Shown: positions 27,833 to 39,521 of the stretch, one piece after another
Numbering within the stretch: position 1 is the first letter of the stretch
Layout of the letters: each line of letters starts with the position of its first letter
Assembly: GCA_025677835.1 (NCBI GenBank)
Contig: JAIXMR010000018.1
Span: 219,111 to 283,110, forward strand
Direction of reading: 5' to 3'
Source: Sporodiniella umbellata
Lineage: Eukaryota; Mucoromycota; Mucoromycetes; Mucorales; Rhizopodaceae
DNA length: 64,000 nucleotides
Notes under the pieces: generated by a model
Database searches by the model: none
What the model saw: the letters and a program-made list of their open reading frames with translations, nothing else
What the model was told of the DNA's origin: nothing
Translations under genes and position numbers: made by a program

Positions 27833-27982
27833 ATGTTATTGCTTCAACAAAATCCTAATCTCGATTTAATGACTGTTTTCCAACTGCTTTTAGGACAAAT
27901 TGTCGGAAATACAAAGGAAAAAACAAAGGCACATACAATTGTACTTTGGCATAGCCGCCTGATAAAAAGAGTATCTAATTAA
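27833..27982 (+). CDS. Small unidentified open reading frame (49 codons)
   Basis: The frame from the ATG at 27833 encodes a peptide starting MLLLQQNPNLDLMTVFQLLL and ending HSRLIKRVSN. The composition looks protein-like, but I recognise no family and see no clear upstream exon; AAAAAG at 27826 could be an acceptor. It may be a 3' exon, a relic or chance. It sits in the tail-to-tail gap between the TPP-repeat gene and cox17. Confidence 0.25.
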   Translation: MLLLQQNPNLDLMTVFQLLLGQIVGNTKEKTKAHTIVLWHSRLIKRVSN

Positions 27983-28014
27983 TGATAATTATTGCGCCAT
28001 AACAAATCTTTATT

Positions 28015-28218
28015 TTATATTTTGAAGCCCAAGTCTCGCATACAAGTAAGATGAGCTTGTATAAGGTCTCCGCAGTGCTCTTCCCCATTTTCAAAAATAC
28101 AACGATCCCTGACCTTCTTCGTTTCAGGGCATGCACAGCACGGCTTTAGTGGTTTTCCGTCTTTTCCAATAGGAAGTACGCCTGAAGTAGTTGATGTTGT
28201 CTTTACGGGTTCTGTCAT
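28015..28218 (-). CDS. cox17: Mitochondrial copper chaperone Cox17
   Basis: Single exon, 67 residues. [16 protein letters not shown] followed by the paired CX9C half (C, then [10 protein letters not shown]), ending MRDLGFKI, is diagnostic. The Cys-Cys pair binds Cu(I) and passes it to Sco1/Cox11 in the intermembrane space for cytochrome c oxidase assembly; the twin CX9C fold is oxidised by Mia40. Divergent from the unidentified gene at 28373, with 154 bases between starts. Confidence 0.97.
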   Translation of the reverse strand: MTEPVKTTSTTSGVLPIGKDGKPLKPCCACPETKKVRDRCIFENGEEHCGDLIQAHLTCMRDLGFKI

Positions 28219-28372
28219 TGTCTAGAGTTTTTTTTTAAAAAAAAAAAAAAGTTACTGGGGACTAATATATATTACATTTCAAATTAGAAACAGTCACTTG
28301 TGACTTTGATTATGCTTTGATATTTGGCAGCATAAAAAAAATATACATCCAACTTTTTTTTTCAATCAAAAA

Positions 28373-29042
28373 ATGTCAGATGAAGCTATATTAGAGCAGC
28401 TAGCTGCTGAGCCCGCAGAGCAAATCGATGTCGTTGCTAAAGATTGGATTCAAATAGAATCTGAAAAAGAAGTTGTAAGTCTAGCGATTAAAGAAGTTAC
28501 ATAAACTGTTTCTAAAAAAAAAATCCCCTACAGAAACGTATTCAAAATGTTGGATCCAGCGTGAATCCTCTCAAGGTTCAATAAAAACTCAAATGAAAAC
28601 AAAACTCAACTGATATACTAGACCCTCAATTGTGGGATTATTCCCAACTTTGACAATAAAAAAGCCAAAGCCATCAATCGTATAGAAATAGATACTGATA
28701 TCGATTTATCTAAGATACAGCAGATTATGGTGTCGCCAGCCATTCCTTACCCTCACAAACAGCACTTCAACTATGTGAATGTAACCATCAGAAAAAAACG
28801 CTTGGACAATAGGCTAACATTCATACGCTTAGTTGATTCTCGTTACTGATCAGCCCACCCCCTACTTGGCACCCTATTTGTATCATACAAATTTGAAAGT
28901 CACGCAGCCTGAAAAGGAAGAAGATGGTCGGAAATATCCCAGTAAACAAATCGTTCTCAAAAACGATTTGAAAGATTACTTTCTGATAAACAAGAAGGGA
29001 ATTTGTGCTCGGTTTACTATCCATGAATATCACGCTGTATAA
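28373..29042 (+). CDS. Unidentified four-exon gene, about 170 residues
   Basis: Exons 28373-28474, 28534-28575, 28622-28780 and 28833-29042 join with all phases at 0 to give 170 residues. The N-terminus is acidic (MSDEAILEQLAAEPAEQ). The middle reads NCGIIPNFDNKKAKAINR and IDLSKIQQIMVSPAIPYPHK. The C-terminal part, from LILVTDQPTPYLAPYLYH, ends KDYFLINKKGICARFTIHEY and two or three more residues. No signal peptide, membrane helix or familiar motif is visible; the pattern is that of a compact soluble protein. I do not recognise the family. Intron 3 has a CTAAC branch site and AG acceptor at 28832, which supports the model. It is head-to-head with cox17. Confidence 0.7.
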
Positions 29043-29150
29043 AATAGCCTGATTTTTTTTTATGAAAATTTTATATAAAAACACACATCTTTACTTTGAT
29101 CTTTTTCTTTTTCTTTTTCTTTAAAATCCTTTGCTAGCTTTTAAAAAAAA

Positions 29151-30664
29151 ATGAGACAGGCTGATATACCTATCATTAGCAAACATGAAAAGGTATTCTG
29201 AACATTAACCCAAAAAGCTATTATTATAATCTACTCATTGCAAATTGTTAGAACATTCTAAACCGACAATTTGAAGCGTCACCATTTGGAAAACAACCAC
29301 GATCAGTAACTCGATTAGCTATTTTTGATTTCGACAACACCTTATTTTTCTCACCTCAATTGAGCCCAACCATTTGGCATCCGCGTGTATTGAAAAAGGC
29401 AGTGGCAGAGAGTCTTTATGGACCTGGATGGTGGCGCGATGTTCGTAGTATGGAGCTTGAACCAAAGAAAAACCTTGAACAGACTGCATGGAAGGGTTTT
29501 TGGAACGAGGATATTGTTCAAGAAGCGCGTAATTGCATAGAAGATCCAAGCACTATGACTGTTGTGCTAACCGGTCGTCGTCACCACCCGTTCTCAAATG
29601 TAATTTGTGCCATGCTTAGTTCTAAAAATCTTGTATTTGACATGGTTTGCCTTCGCCCCGATCCTGAAATAGCGCCTAAGTACCGATGGAAAATAAGCAA
29701 CAATACCCTAAATTACCACACTTCACCTTCTGTATTCCACTCTACAGTACACTTCAAAGAATCGTTTATATACAATCTTTTACAGCGCGTACCAAGTTTA
29801 TACTATATCAGTTTATGGGAGGATCGCATATACCATATAACTAATTTTAAACAATATTTGGCACGTTTAAAAAACGCTGGCATGATTGAGTCCTTTAAAG
29901 TCATAGAAGCGCCTCCTTTGAGACCAAAGTACAATCCAGAGTGGGAAAAAAATGTGATGAAAAGGATCATGGAGGCTCACAACTTGGCATTGAGGGCTCG
30001 ATTGAATGGGGCCACTTGCGGGAAATTAACGGAGAAAGATATACCGGGAGATCCAATGGGCGAATGTCAAAAGTATTTTGTTTTTGACACATCGCCTATT
30101 GGCAAAAGTATACAGCTTACATCTGAAAGTGTACATAGACTAAGACAAACGTTTGAAACCGATTTCAAACATCGATCAAAAGGTTCACAATATCCAGGAG
30201 CTGAAGAGCCTATGTTCTTTGGGCATTCTGTCTGCACAGACACCAAAAGAAATGATGAAAGTGGTGAAAAGGCAACAATCAAAGTACAGTCTACTTCACC
30301 GCCTAATCAAGATCACTGGATGGCGTTGGGCGTAGAAGTTCTAGTTTCTGGACAAAGCTATAGCGATGTTATTCTTCTTTACTACAGACCTTCGGACGAA
30401 AAAATGCTTAGGAACATTAAACCTCATAATTGGGATAGCCTTGATGCTGAGAAACAAATTGAATTAGAAGGTACAGTTGTTGAGGAGCAAAGGATTGACC
30501 TTAGATCAATTGAACTGGCCATCTGGTCTGAAGGTTCTCAGCAAATGGATCAAAATCCAGATGACATAAAGACAATTATGGATCGTGGCAGTCCTCTTTT
30601 AGACGACCGGAGACCTCGGAGTGGTTCTGATTCCCCTCAATATTCATCAAAGAAGAGAAAATGA
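29151..30664 (+). CDS. HAD 'Swiss Army Knife' RNA-repair-like protein (HAD_SAK family)
   Basis: Exon 1 (29151-29192) and exon 2 (29252-30664) give 484 residues. The HAD motif I is RLAIFDFDNTLFFSPQLSPT, the hallmark of the fungal HAD_SAK_1 domain; VVLTGRRHHPF is motif II-like. Later blocks include YNPEWEKNVMKRIMEAHN and a C-terminal Asp/Arg/Ser-rich tail with SSKKRK as a likely nuclear signal. The domain was named from a predicted RNA-repair association; biochemical function in fungi is not established. The two Asp residues of DFDNT are intact, so phosphatase-type chemistry is possible. Confidence 0.85.
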
Positions 30665-30946
30665 ATATAGTTTTTAATTCTCAAAAGCTGTTTTTTTTTT
30701 TCATGTGACCTTGCTCTTTTTTTTTTTTTTCGCAAAGTACAAAATACATTTGTACGTAGCGTTTGTGTTGAGCTTCTTGTGTCCTTTTCCCATTATGGCT
30801 TTGTCAGTTTGTATTTACTTAGAGTAGTTTTAAAACACAATTTGATAGCCAACAGGCAACACGCAATACTTTAAGAGTTTGCCAAATTTTGATTTCATTT
30901 TATTGTTTTTGCCTTTGTCTTTCTTTTTATGTACAAACCGTCTTGC

Positions 30947-33338
30947 TTAGGTGTTTGATTTCAAACGCTCAATTTCCTTCTTTAATGTTTCGTTTTCTTG
31001 AGAAAGTCTTTCTCTTTCTTTTGATGAGGATAACAACAGCTGTTGAAGATGGTCTATAGTGGATTGAATATCTGTTGAAAGCTGTATCTGTGGGGTTGTT
31101 GTTCTGAAGAAAAAAAAGTGAGCCTCTTTGGAGTGCGTTTTAAAGCAATTACCTTATTTCATCGTTATATACATAGTTTGGTTTTTTGCTGTCGGAAAGA
31201 GTGCGACTACGGGTGGATTGAGATCCATATAATACAGGCAATGTCGAGAGTAAACTTTGAAGCATATTCTTTTGCATTTCAGTTTGTTTAAGCAGCGATT
31301 CCATATGTGAGTAAACGACATGCGGAAAATTGGGATCAATTACTCTGTGTGCTTGGCCTCTGGATAAGGAATTAGACGGTGATATAGCAGGTGAAGGAAC
31401 TATGGGCGATTCCTGAACAGACAGTTTCTCTAGTTTAGCGTAGACAAAAATTAGCATATGCAGATATTCACTCGTTTTTTTTTTCTTACCCGAATCGCTA
31501 GGGGGGTTAGACCCACCAGAAAGCTCAAATCGGCCTTTCTTACGATACTCTGGTAGTAAACACTCGACATCTTGTTTTTCAACTGAAAATCGGCCGACTT
31601 TGCTTTGGCATTCTTTGGAACTTTCTCGAGTAAGAGGAACACTCTGTACTGTATCAGTTGCCAAAGCATGTTTGATTTCAAACCTTGATTTGCGTTCAAA
31701 GTTACTTTCCTGGCTGGACGCACGGGAAATAGCCTTGGCTTCAAATGTCTGAATCACTTCTTCGCCGGCTGGTGTGCTCGGGCGGGAAGGCCCTGTTGTC
31801 TGATTGACACTAAAACGGCCTTTTTTGAATTCGCCTTCTGGTACAATACTACTTTGTGCACTACTAATGCTTGAAATAGTACCTAATGTTGAGTAGTTGG
31901 GGTCGATGGGTGTCAAGTTGGGCGGCGAATAGGAAGAAGGCGAGTTTTGGTAATCTTGATCACCAACAACAAATCTTGATTTCTTAAGCGAAGATGGAGT
32001 CACCTCTGTTAACGAATCGGTAATGATTGTGGGGGGACGTTCTACGTCTTTGACAACCGCTTCACCAAAAGTAATGTGCTTTTTGTCATTACTAGTTAAT
32101 GTAGATTTGGATCTCTCAGGTTTTGGTGGATCTTTGACAAATTTGACAACAGATTTTGACCGCTCTGGAAGACGCGCAGATTCGACAGCAGTCGTTGACT
32201 GAACTGTACTTTCTTCTTCAGAAAAATCCCAAGGTTGGTCTGAAGCGGTAACTGTATAGCATTTTTGTGGTAGTTTTTTATGCGGGCGCTGATCCAGTGA
32301 GGGAACATATGTCAAAATCGATTTGATCAAATAATCTTTGCGCTTAGCTTGCTTAAAGAAAGGATGGGATAACAATTTTTCTGCTGTGGGTCTTTTGGTA
32401 GGGTCTTTCTGCAAACAAAGGTCGATCATTTCCTTGAAAACCTTGGTATATTTATGTCTGCAACCTTCTCTATCTAAAGTAGGGGGTGCATTGGAAAGGG
32501 TCATCATCAACACCTTCATAGGCGGATATTTCGCAAATGGAGCTCGTCCAGTGGCCAGTTCAATAGCAGTGATGCCAAAGCTCCAAATATCGGCCTTGTA
32601 GTCATAAGAGGCCTGTTCCATGACTTCAGGGGCCATCCAACAGGGAGTTCCAACAAAAGTTTTTCTTACTTCACTGTTTTCGGTCAAGGAGCTTGACACT
32701 CCAAAATCGGCCAAAAGAACAGAGCCTTGATCGTCCATTAGTAAGTTTCCAGCTTTGACGTCTCGGTGAATATGGCAATTTTTGTGCAGGTAAACGAGAC
32801 CCTCTAATGCCTGCTTAAGAATAGTAGCAATCGATATCTCATCTATGCCATCGGAAAAGTAAGACTTCATTATATCTAGACAAGAGCCAGCAGACAGGTA
32901 TGGTGTAACAATATAGAGCTTGGACCCGTTCACAAAAGATCCATAGACACGCAAAACATTCGCGTGTTTAGACAAAGCCATAAGAGCAGTTTCTCTCTAC
33001 AAAATATAAGCTAGAGAATAGTAAATCAGCTCTTACTCGAAGCTCGTCGATTTGATTTCTTTCAAACATATCCAAATCAATCATTTTGATAGCCACCTTT
33101 TTTTTGAGCGGTTTGTATATTGCCTCATAGACGACGGCTGAGGATCCATAACCTAATGCAGACGTCATAAATGAATACCGTTATATCAATTGATGTTACC
33201 AATAGGCTTTCCAATATCAAAATCTTCGTATTTATTTGCCCAATTGGATTCAGAAGACAAGGCTTCTTCTGGCACACTCTTCTCGCTGACGCTCATGGAA
33301 CTCCTGGTCTGCTTAAGTTGAACTGGTGAGTCCGACAT
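30947..33338 (-). CDS. STE20-family kinase of the OSR1/SPAK (Fray) type with RFxV-rich tail
   Basis: Five exons (33338-33200, 33152-33037, 32996-31490, 31429-31153, 31103-30947) give 731 residues. The kinase domain (about residues 43-303) has the glycine loop IGYGSSAVVYEA, AIKMIDLD, HRDVKAGNLL, DFGVSSSL and GTPCWMAPEVMEQ, closest to OSR1/SPAK. The roughly 390-residue tail is Ser/Pro-rich and carries five spaced RFx[V/I/L] motifs (residues 426, 479, 523, 554 and 574). The end is a short coiled coil (KERERLSQENETLKKEIERL). No CCT domain like that of animal OSR1/SPAK is visible. Animal homologues act below WNK kinases in osmotic control; here the upstream partner is unknown. The intron at 31430-31489 is a multiple of three and open, so retention would not shift the frame. 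Confidence 0.9.
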
Positions 33339-34427
33339 GTACTTGTCGTTCGTTATGAAAGTGGTGCTGCTTGGTTTTTAATATGTACTTGTTTTTCCGA
33401 GAGAGAAAGAGAAAAGAGAAAAAAAAATACAGTAAATAAAAAGCTAACAATTTCCCGAATAAATGATAGCAGGAAAAAAAAAAAAGATTTAGCCAATTAA
33501 AAATATTCATATAATGAAGATGGACCCAAGCAAATGATTAGATCAAAAAACCATGTCACACACGCGCGCAGACGTCAATACTGTATTTCCTTTTTGTTTT
33601 CTATTGTTTTGTTTTTGTTTGTAAAGGAACGGAGCTCATATTTGCATGCTGTACTTGGTAGTGCAAAACAATCCCTCAAGTTTCAATCCTTTGTGCTTTT
33701 TTGCTCTACGGCTTGTGTTTTAAAGCTAAGCTTCAGTTCGAAAAAATTTATTTGACCAATCAAGTTTTTTCTTTAGTTGAAAGAAAATTCGTAGTTGCCT
33801 ATTGTTCGTGAGGTAGTACAGCCCAAGGTCCATTAGACGGTTTTTCAATTTTCCCCCAGAAACCGCTACTACTTTTCGCCTTGTAACAGCTTACCGACTT
33901 TATTCAAAGCCTTTTCTCCACTCGAGCTATTTCGCTAAGTTCATGTAGGGCGTATATATCCATCGGGTCAATGTTGCCCATTTTATAATTTTTTTGGGCA
34001 AACGAAAGACCAGCGTTTATATTTTACATAGCAACAACAAAGTCAACTGCTTTTTTTCATTTGTTTTATCTTGAACAAAAAGATGTCAGCACCCAAAAAT
34101 TTCAACGCCACACACTGAGGAGCAGTTGGCGGTTCATCTTGACCTTTGAAGCTCATCAGTAATCTATTCCTAGATTTCAAAAGGCACTATACAAGTTTTT
34201 CATCCTAAAAACAAAAATATTTGTATTTTAAGCTGTTAGCTCGCCAATGTTCCTGGTAGTTCTCCTGTAGTTGTTGCACAAGTGTAGGTAACATGAGACT
34301 TAAGTGACTTGTATTCGGAATATAAAAGTTTTGAAAAAAGCAGCAAAAAATTTTTTTCAAAAAACTTTTAAAAGAGCCACCCCCTCTTTTGACCCTTTTA
34401 CTTCTTTTAACTTTATTTTAATAAAAG
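33339..34427. other. Divergent spacer between the OSR1-like kinase and rps4
   Basis: About 1.1 kb. It contains poly-A/poly-T runs (for example 33474-33484). A short ATG frame at 34083 stops after 11 codons. Nothing else is recognised. Confidence 0.5.
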
Positions 34428-35553
34428 ATGGTTAGTTCCTGCTACATATCTTTATTTATTATATTGACCTGTTCTTTTTCTTTTGCTAGGCCCGCGGTCC
34501 CAAGAAGCACATGAAGCGCTTAGCAGCTCCCAAGCACTGGATGCTTGACAAACTTTTGGGTAAGCCATTTTTCTTTTCCGTTAAGAAAATGTCAATATGT
34601 CAATGATGATATAAAAAAAGCAAAAGTCAAGCTCAACAATCCGATGTTCAATGACGATTTTTTTCTTTCTGATAACAAAATATATTGACATTCTCTTTAA
34701 AAACCAATTGAATCTGTCATTAACTTGATGTTCTATAGGCTCATATGCTCCCAAGCCATCTTCTGGTCCCCATAAGCAACGTGAATGCCTTCCTTTGGTC
34801 GTCTTTTTGCGTAACCGCTTAAAGTATGCTTTGAACGGACGTGAAGTTCAATCTATTCTGATGCAACGTTTGGTCAAGGTTGATGGTAAAGTCCGCACCG
34901 ACTCTACCTTCCCTGCTGGTTTTATGGGTAAGTGACTTTTGTTTTCTTTATGTGTGTGAGGTAAATGAAAGCTAAGCTTTGACGAATCCCGGATGCTTTT
35001 TTTCTCTCTTTCTTTTTCATTTGATTTAACAGACGTTATTTCGGTTGAAAAGACTGGTGAAAACTTCCGTCTCGTCTATGACGTTAAAGGTCGCTTTGCT
35101 GTTCACCGTATTACCGATGAAGAGGCCAAGTACAAATTGTGCAAGGTCAAAAAGGTAATGGTCGGTGCTAAGGGTATTCCCTATATCACGACACACGATG
35201 GTCGTACCATTCGTTATCCTGACCCCGCCATCAAAACCAACGATACTATTCGCTTTAACATTGAAACTAGCAAAATCGAAGATTTTGTCAAGTTTGAAGT
35301 GGGTAACGTTGTCATGGTGACTGGTGGTCGTAACATTGGTCGTGTCGGTCAGTTGGTTCACCGTGAACGTCATATTGGTGGCTTTGAAATTGTTCACGTC
35401 AAGGATGCCCTCGATCACGTATTTGCTACACGTATCTCCAACGTATTTACCATCGGTCAACAAAATAAGCCTTGGATCTCTCTTCCCAAGGGCAAGGGTG
35501 TCAAACTTACTATTACTGAAGAACGTGATCGCCGCAGAGCCGCTGCCCAATAA
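34428..35553 (+). CDS. rps4: 40S ribosomal protein S4 (eS4)
   Basis: Exons 34428-34430 (ATG only), 34490-34559, 34739-34927 and 35033-35553 give 260 residues (yeast 261). Recognised blocks are [58 protein letters not shown], an S4-like RNA-binding segment and the KOW-type [16 protein letters not shown], ending [11 protein letters not shown]. An intron directly after the ATG is common in ribosomal-protein genes. Intron 2 (34560-34738, 179 nt) is about three times the local intron length and houses a box C/D snoRNA. Confidence 0.97.
34588..34692 (+). ncRNA. Intronic box C/D snoRNA in rps4, snR75-like guide
   Basis: An 11-bp terminal stem (AATGTCAATAT at 34588-34598 with ATATTGACATT at 34682-34692) encloses box C ATGATGA (34603-34609), a D'-like CCGA (34641-34644), C' ATGACGA (34651-34657) and box D CTGA (34669-34672). 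The 14 bases before D' (34625-34638, AGTCAAGCTCAACA) complement the conserved 25S/28S rRNA segment TGTTGAGCTTGACT. In yeast, snR75 and snR13 guide 2'-O-methylation in or beside this segment. Counting five bases from the D'-like box points to that segment's G or the adjacent U, near yeast Gm2288. Processing from the spliced intron is expected. Confidence 0.88.
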
Positions 35554-35901
35554 GTTCTTGAATAAATACATCCCCATATCCCCATCCCTTTTTCTGTACA
35601 TAAACTTTTTTGGTTATTACCATTGCGTCATTTAAGATATAAAACCTTTTCCATGAATTTTTTTTTTTTTTTTCTGTATTGTTTCGTTTTAAAAAATGAC
35701 AATGATCGAAACGGAATGCGTCTCTAGGTAAACCTTAGAATCTACGATTTCCGGAAGACTAATGATCGACATAGTGGTACAGAGCGCTTTGTAAAACCAA
35801 AGCCTACGATACATGATCAAAATGTAACAATACACCATTGGTAAAGAACAGATAGGGATGTTTTTTTTTAAAAAAAAAAAAAGCAAAAGGAAGGCAGCCG
35901 C
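35554..35901. other. Short intergenic gap
   Basis: 348 bases between rps4 and the WD40 gene, including T16 near 35659-35674 and a T/A-run pair at 35862-35882. Nothing else was recognised. Confidence 0.5.
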
Positions 35902-37223
35902 ATGTTGCTGAATAGATTTGTTTGTAGGCAACTAAGAGATCTAGTCCTTACTGATCCCTATTTAAATAACCAACTCATCATTCCCTCTGGCAATGATATT
36001 TTTCAGGTAAAAGCTATTGACTATAAATACAATCCTTATTATATGTAGTACAACTACCTCACCAAGCAAAGAGAATACTTGTTGAAAAATGTTCATTTCA
36101 ATCCGACTTGTATGGCGGCAGGGTAAAATAACAACGAAAAACCTAGACATTCAAAAACGTCCTATGACTCATTACTTCTTAATAGCTATGGATACTGTGC
36201 AGCTGGCGGTCAACATGGAGATTTACTACTGAAAGACTTGAAAGCTAGCAAATCAACGTATGTGTGTGTGTGTGTTTTTTCTTTTCATAAAAACACCTTT
36301 TAACATTTAGCAGCGGCCTCACATCTGCGCCAGGCTGTACAATTAACAACGGTCTTTGTTTTTCCCGTGGACTGAATGGCGAGATACGGCTGTTAGTTTC
36401 CAATAACGATGGCTCACTTCGAGTATTTAGTACACCCGACTTACAGCTGATTGATACGCTAGAGTTCAGAACAGCAGTCAACCACAGTAAGGGTATATCT
36501 CTAGTTTTTATGCTAGTTGACCTTTTCTAAATAGCATCTGTCAGTCCTGATGGAGCAAAGATGATTTCTGTTGGAGACGATAACCGTGTTTCTCTTTTTG
36601 ATATATCTCACACAGGACAATTTGAAATGACTCAGTCAATGGCAGGTAAAGAAAAAGGCTAATACAATTCCCCCCCTTTTTTTTTATTAACTAGCCAACG
36701 CACCTCTAGTTTCAAATGATGCCAATTTTTCTATTGCATGGAATCATGCTTCGGATAAGTATGCAGTATCTAGTCAAGATGGCTCCGTACACGTTTGGGA
36801 TATCCGACACTCCGATCCCATCGCTAAATTTAAAGGACTCAATGTAAATAGTTTATACAGCCAATCTCATCTCATTTTCTCGTAGCCTTCTGCAACTAAA
36901 GGAGCTGCTAGATGTGTCAAATTTACACAAGGGGGAGCTGTGGATTTGTTAGCGTTTACAGAGCACGTCTCACATGTACATATTGTTGATGCACGTACTT
37001 TCGAAGGCCAGCAGACTCTACGTATTGGGACATCTGAGTACGACACTCCTATTACAGGCCTTTGCTTTTCTGTTGACAGCAAAAAAATGTTTGTAGGCAA
37101 GTATTGATATTTGTCTACTGAGAAAATACTTACTCTTTTTTTTTAGGGCTTGAAGATGCCGTACTAGACTTTGATATAGACACGGGAGCTAGAAGAAGAT
37201 TTCCTGGTGGATCTCTGATTTAA
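35902..37223 (+). CDS. WD40-repeat protein, fungal DUF2415-like
   Basis: Eight exons (35902-36006, 36049-36122, 36186-36257, 36311-36486, 36535-36645, 36695-36843, 36886-37096, 37147-37223) give 324 residues. WD-type blades are visible: CAAGGQHGDLLLKDL, RLLVSNNDGSLRVFSTPDL, KMISVGDDNRVSLFDI, KYAVSSQDGSVHVWDIRHSD and the closing VGLEDAVLDFDIDTGARRRF. The last block recalls uncharacterised fungal WD proteins such as S. pombe C2A9.03. No enzymatic role is implied; these are scaffold proteins. Intron 7 starts GCAAGT rather than GT (a GC-AG intron), and only this choice keeps the last blade in frame. Intron 3 contains a GT repeat. Confidence 0.85.
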
Positions 37224-39521
37224 TTACTATACTTGCACGCAATAAGCTTTCATAAGAGGAAGAGAAACCCAAGTACAACTCTCAGATTAAAAAAAAAAAA
37301 AAAAAGAGAGATATAGTATGTCTGTTTAAGCCTAAAAAAGAAAAAATAAAGCAAAAAAAAAAAAAATCAAGTATTGATTTGACAGCTATTAAATCATCAG
37401 ACTAAGCGGTCTAGCTATTTGAAAACGCTATTTGTGCGTGCCCGATAAGAACCATAGTTTTGGTTGACTATATCATACCGTTATGTTTTACTTGATATTA
37501 ATCAAATTTCTACATACTTTTCTGTTATCGTCTCAAACCCTATTATATTGACTAGTTTTTTTTTTTTTTTTTTGGTCATAGGCACAGTACCCAAACAGAC
37601 CCAACTTTAAGACTTCCATTAAGACTACCAAACATGGGCTCGTGTATGTATTTATTTACATAATGACGTATAAAATTATCAAATAAATAGACGTGTTATT
37701 CATAGCAAATGCCAGAACAAATATATACACGAGAAACAACACAAAAAGTAGCAACAACAACGAAAAGGAAAGAATTAGAATAGCCGAAAAAAATTAAGGT
37801 AGGGTTTATTTCCAAAGTAAAACCCAAATCCTAAAAACAACTGCGGCGGATTTAATTTTTCAGCCAGCCAAGAGTTTTAAATGAGTGTCTATCAAGACAG
37901 TAGTCAAGCTGCAACTTTTTTTTTTTAAACACGACTGTACAGCCGATTATTTATAAGCTTATACTTCTTTTTCGTTTCTTTTTTGGTTTTCCAAAATCGC
38001 AAAATCCCAAAAGTATTAACCTTTTATGTTTTTTTGTATTCATTCTTTGTTTTTTGCTTAGCTAGAAGCAGTATTAAAACTGCCACAAGCTGTTTTGGCA
38101 GTCCCTTAAGAGAAAATTAGAGGTCATTCAAGACATGAAGCTTACTTGATAAATCAGGCAGAAACATATGTTACCACCAAATCATAAGTCATGTACATGA
38201 AAACAGTGCAGGAAAAAGCCTTCACATTGACTAGCATATGGTTTAGCAAAGCATCTGACTTGATTTGCAATATAATACCATTTCAGATAGAATAAATACA
38301 AAACTAAAAGTTTATGCCATACTCTAATAAAAAAAGATAAAACACATGGTAATTTCATGATTCTAAACCACTAATGCTAGTGTGCATAGCTACTTTTCTA
38401 GAAGCATCAAGGTTTGTAGGAGTCTTTGAAAAATCAACCTATGGATCCCGCATTACATTGTATTACAGCATCAGTCGTATCTGATAAAGACTAAAAGAAC
38501 AGTAGATAAGTAACTATTTAAAAAAGAGATGACAAAAAAAGAGGAGTATTTTAACATTTTGGTCACAAATTTGCAAGCCTTGCGCTTTGCATTGATTAAC
38601 CCTGCTTTGAAAGACACTATGGATTTATGCTGACGAACTGTAAGCAAGACGCTTTTGGATAAAGCCCACTTTTGTAGCTGGAATATAATGCAGCCATTGA
38701 AATTAAAAAAAAAAAAATCTAAAAGATTTCTGTATACAGCTTGAAAGGAAACTAGCAAGTCATGAGTATAATGATTTCAAATAAATTAGGATATAAAGTC
38801 AAATACTCTGAAAAAATATTCAGTGTTTAATTTAAAGCTTTTAAGATACTAACAGAACTTTACGAGTAATTTGTTTTTTATTTTATTTTTCACTTTATTA
38901 AAATCACCTAATAGCTCTATAGACGAACTCAGTTTGTTTAAAAGGGACACTGTTGTTGTTTAGAACTACATCTATCAACAATCTGAGTTTGATTTTGAGA
39001 ATGAAACCTTTAAACTACGGACTATTAGGTTTGTTAAAAAAGTACACATTTATGGGCCTCACTTATTGTTTTACCAGAAAGTGAATTTACTGCGAAGTAT
39101 ATTTGTATATCAAAAACGTAAAGGGAAAGGCCTTGTTAACTTACCTAAAACTTCCAATAGAATAGAGAAAAATCTAAAGATTGTAACGGATTTCAAGCTT
39201 CAAATGAAAAAAGGACTAAAAAGTCGATATATCTTGAATGAAAAAGAATAGAGCCTTTGAGTGACCATGGTTTGTCTCTGCTGGCACGATGTTTTAATCG
39301 TTAATCTCAAGCAACACTTTCGCATTTTTTGCTTATTATAGTTTAGTGGATTAATAAAGTGACCCAATTTTTCACTGTCTACCAAGGCCTAATTAGTAAT
39401 CAAGCTCTCCTCGCAGTACTTTTATAAAGTGATGGACATTATAAATACTTTTTTATTTTCTTTTATTTTTTACGTTCTTTTCCCTTTTTCTTTCTTTTTT
39501 TAAAGTTTTAAATACTCAACT
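37224..39521. other. Gene-poor spacer
   Basis: About 2.3 kb of AT-rich sequence with many homopolymer runs (for example A16 near 37291-37306, T17 near 37558-37574). Frames such as 38471-38758 (-) and 39066-39251 (+) show no homology. A TATA-like TATAAATA lies at 39440-39447, ahead of rpl10. Confidence 0.5.
39440..39447 (+). promoter_or_regulatory. Possible TATA box of rpl10
   Basis: TATAAATA 82 bases before the rpl10 ATG, followed by a long pyrimidine-rich T/C stretch up to the start. Confidence 0.45.

Noticed and set aside
34083..34146. Short frame MSAPKNFNATH followed by a stop, with a +1 continuation (TEEQLAVHLDL), resembling an antizyme-like frameshift
   Set aside because: Both frames end within about 22 codons, there is no antizyme homology, and no flanking exon supports it.
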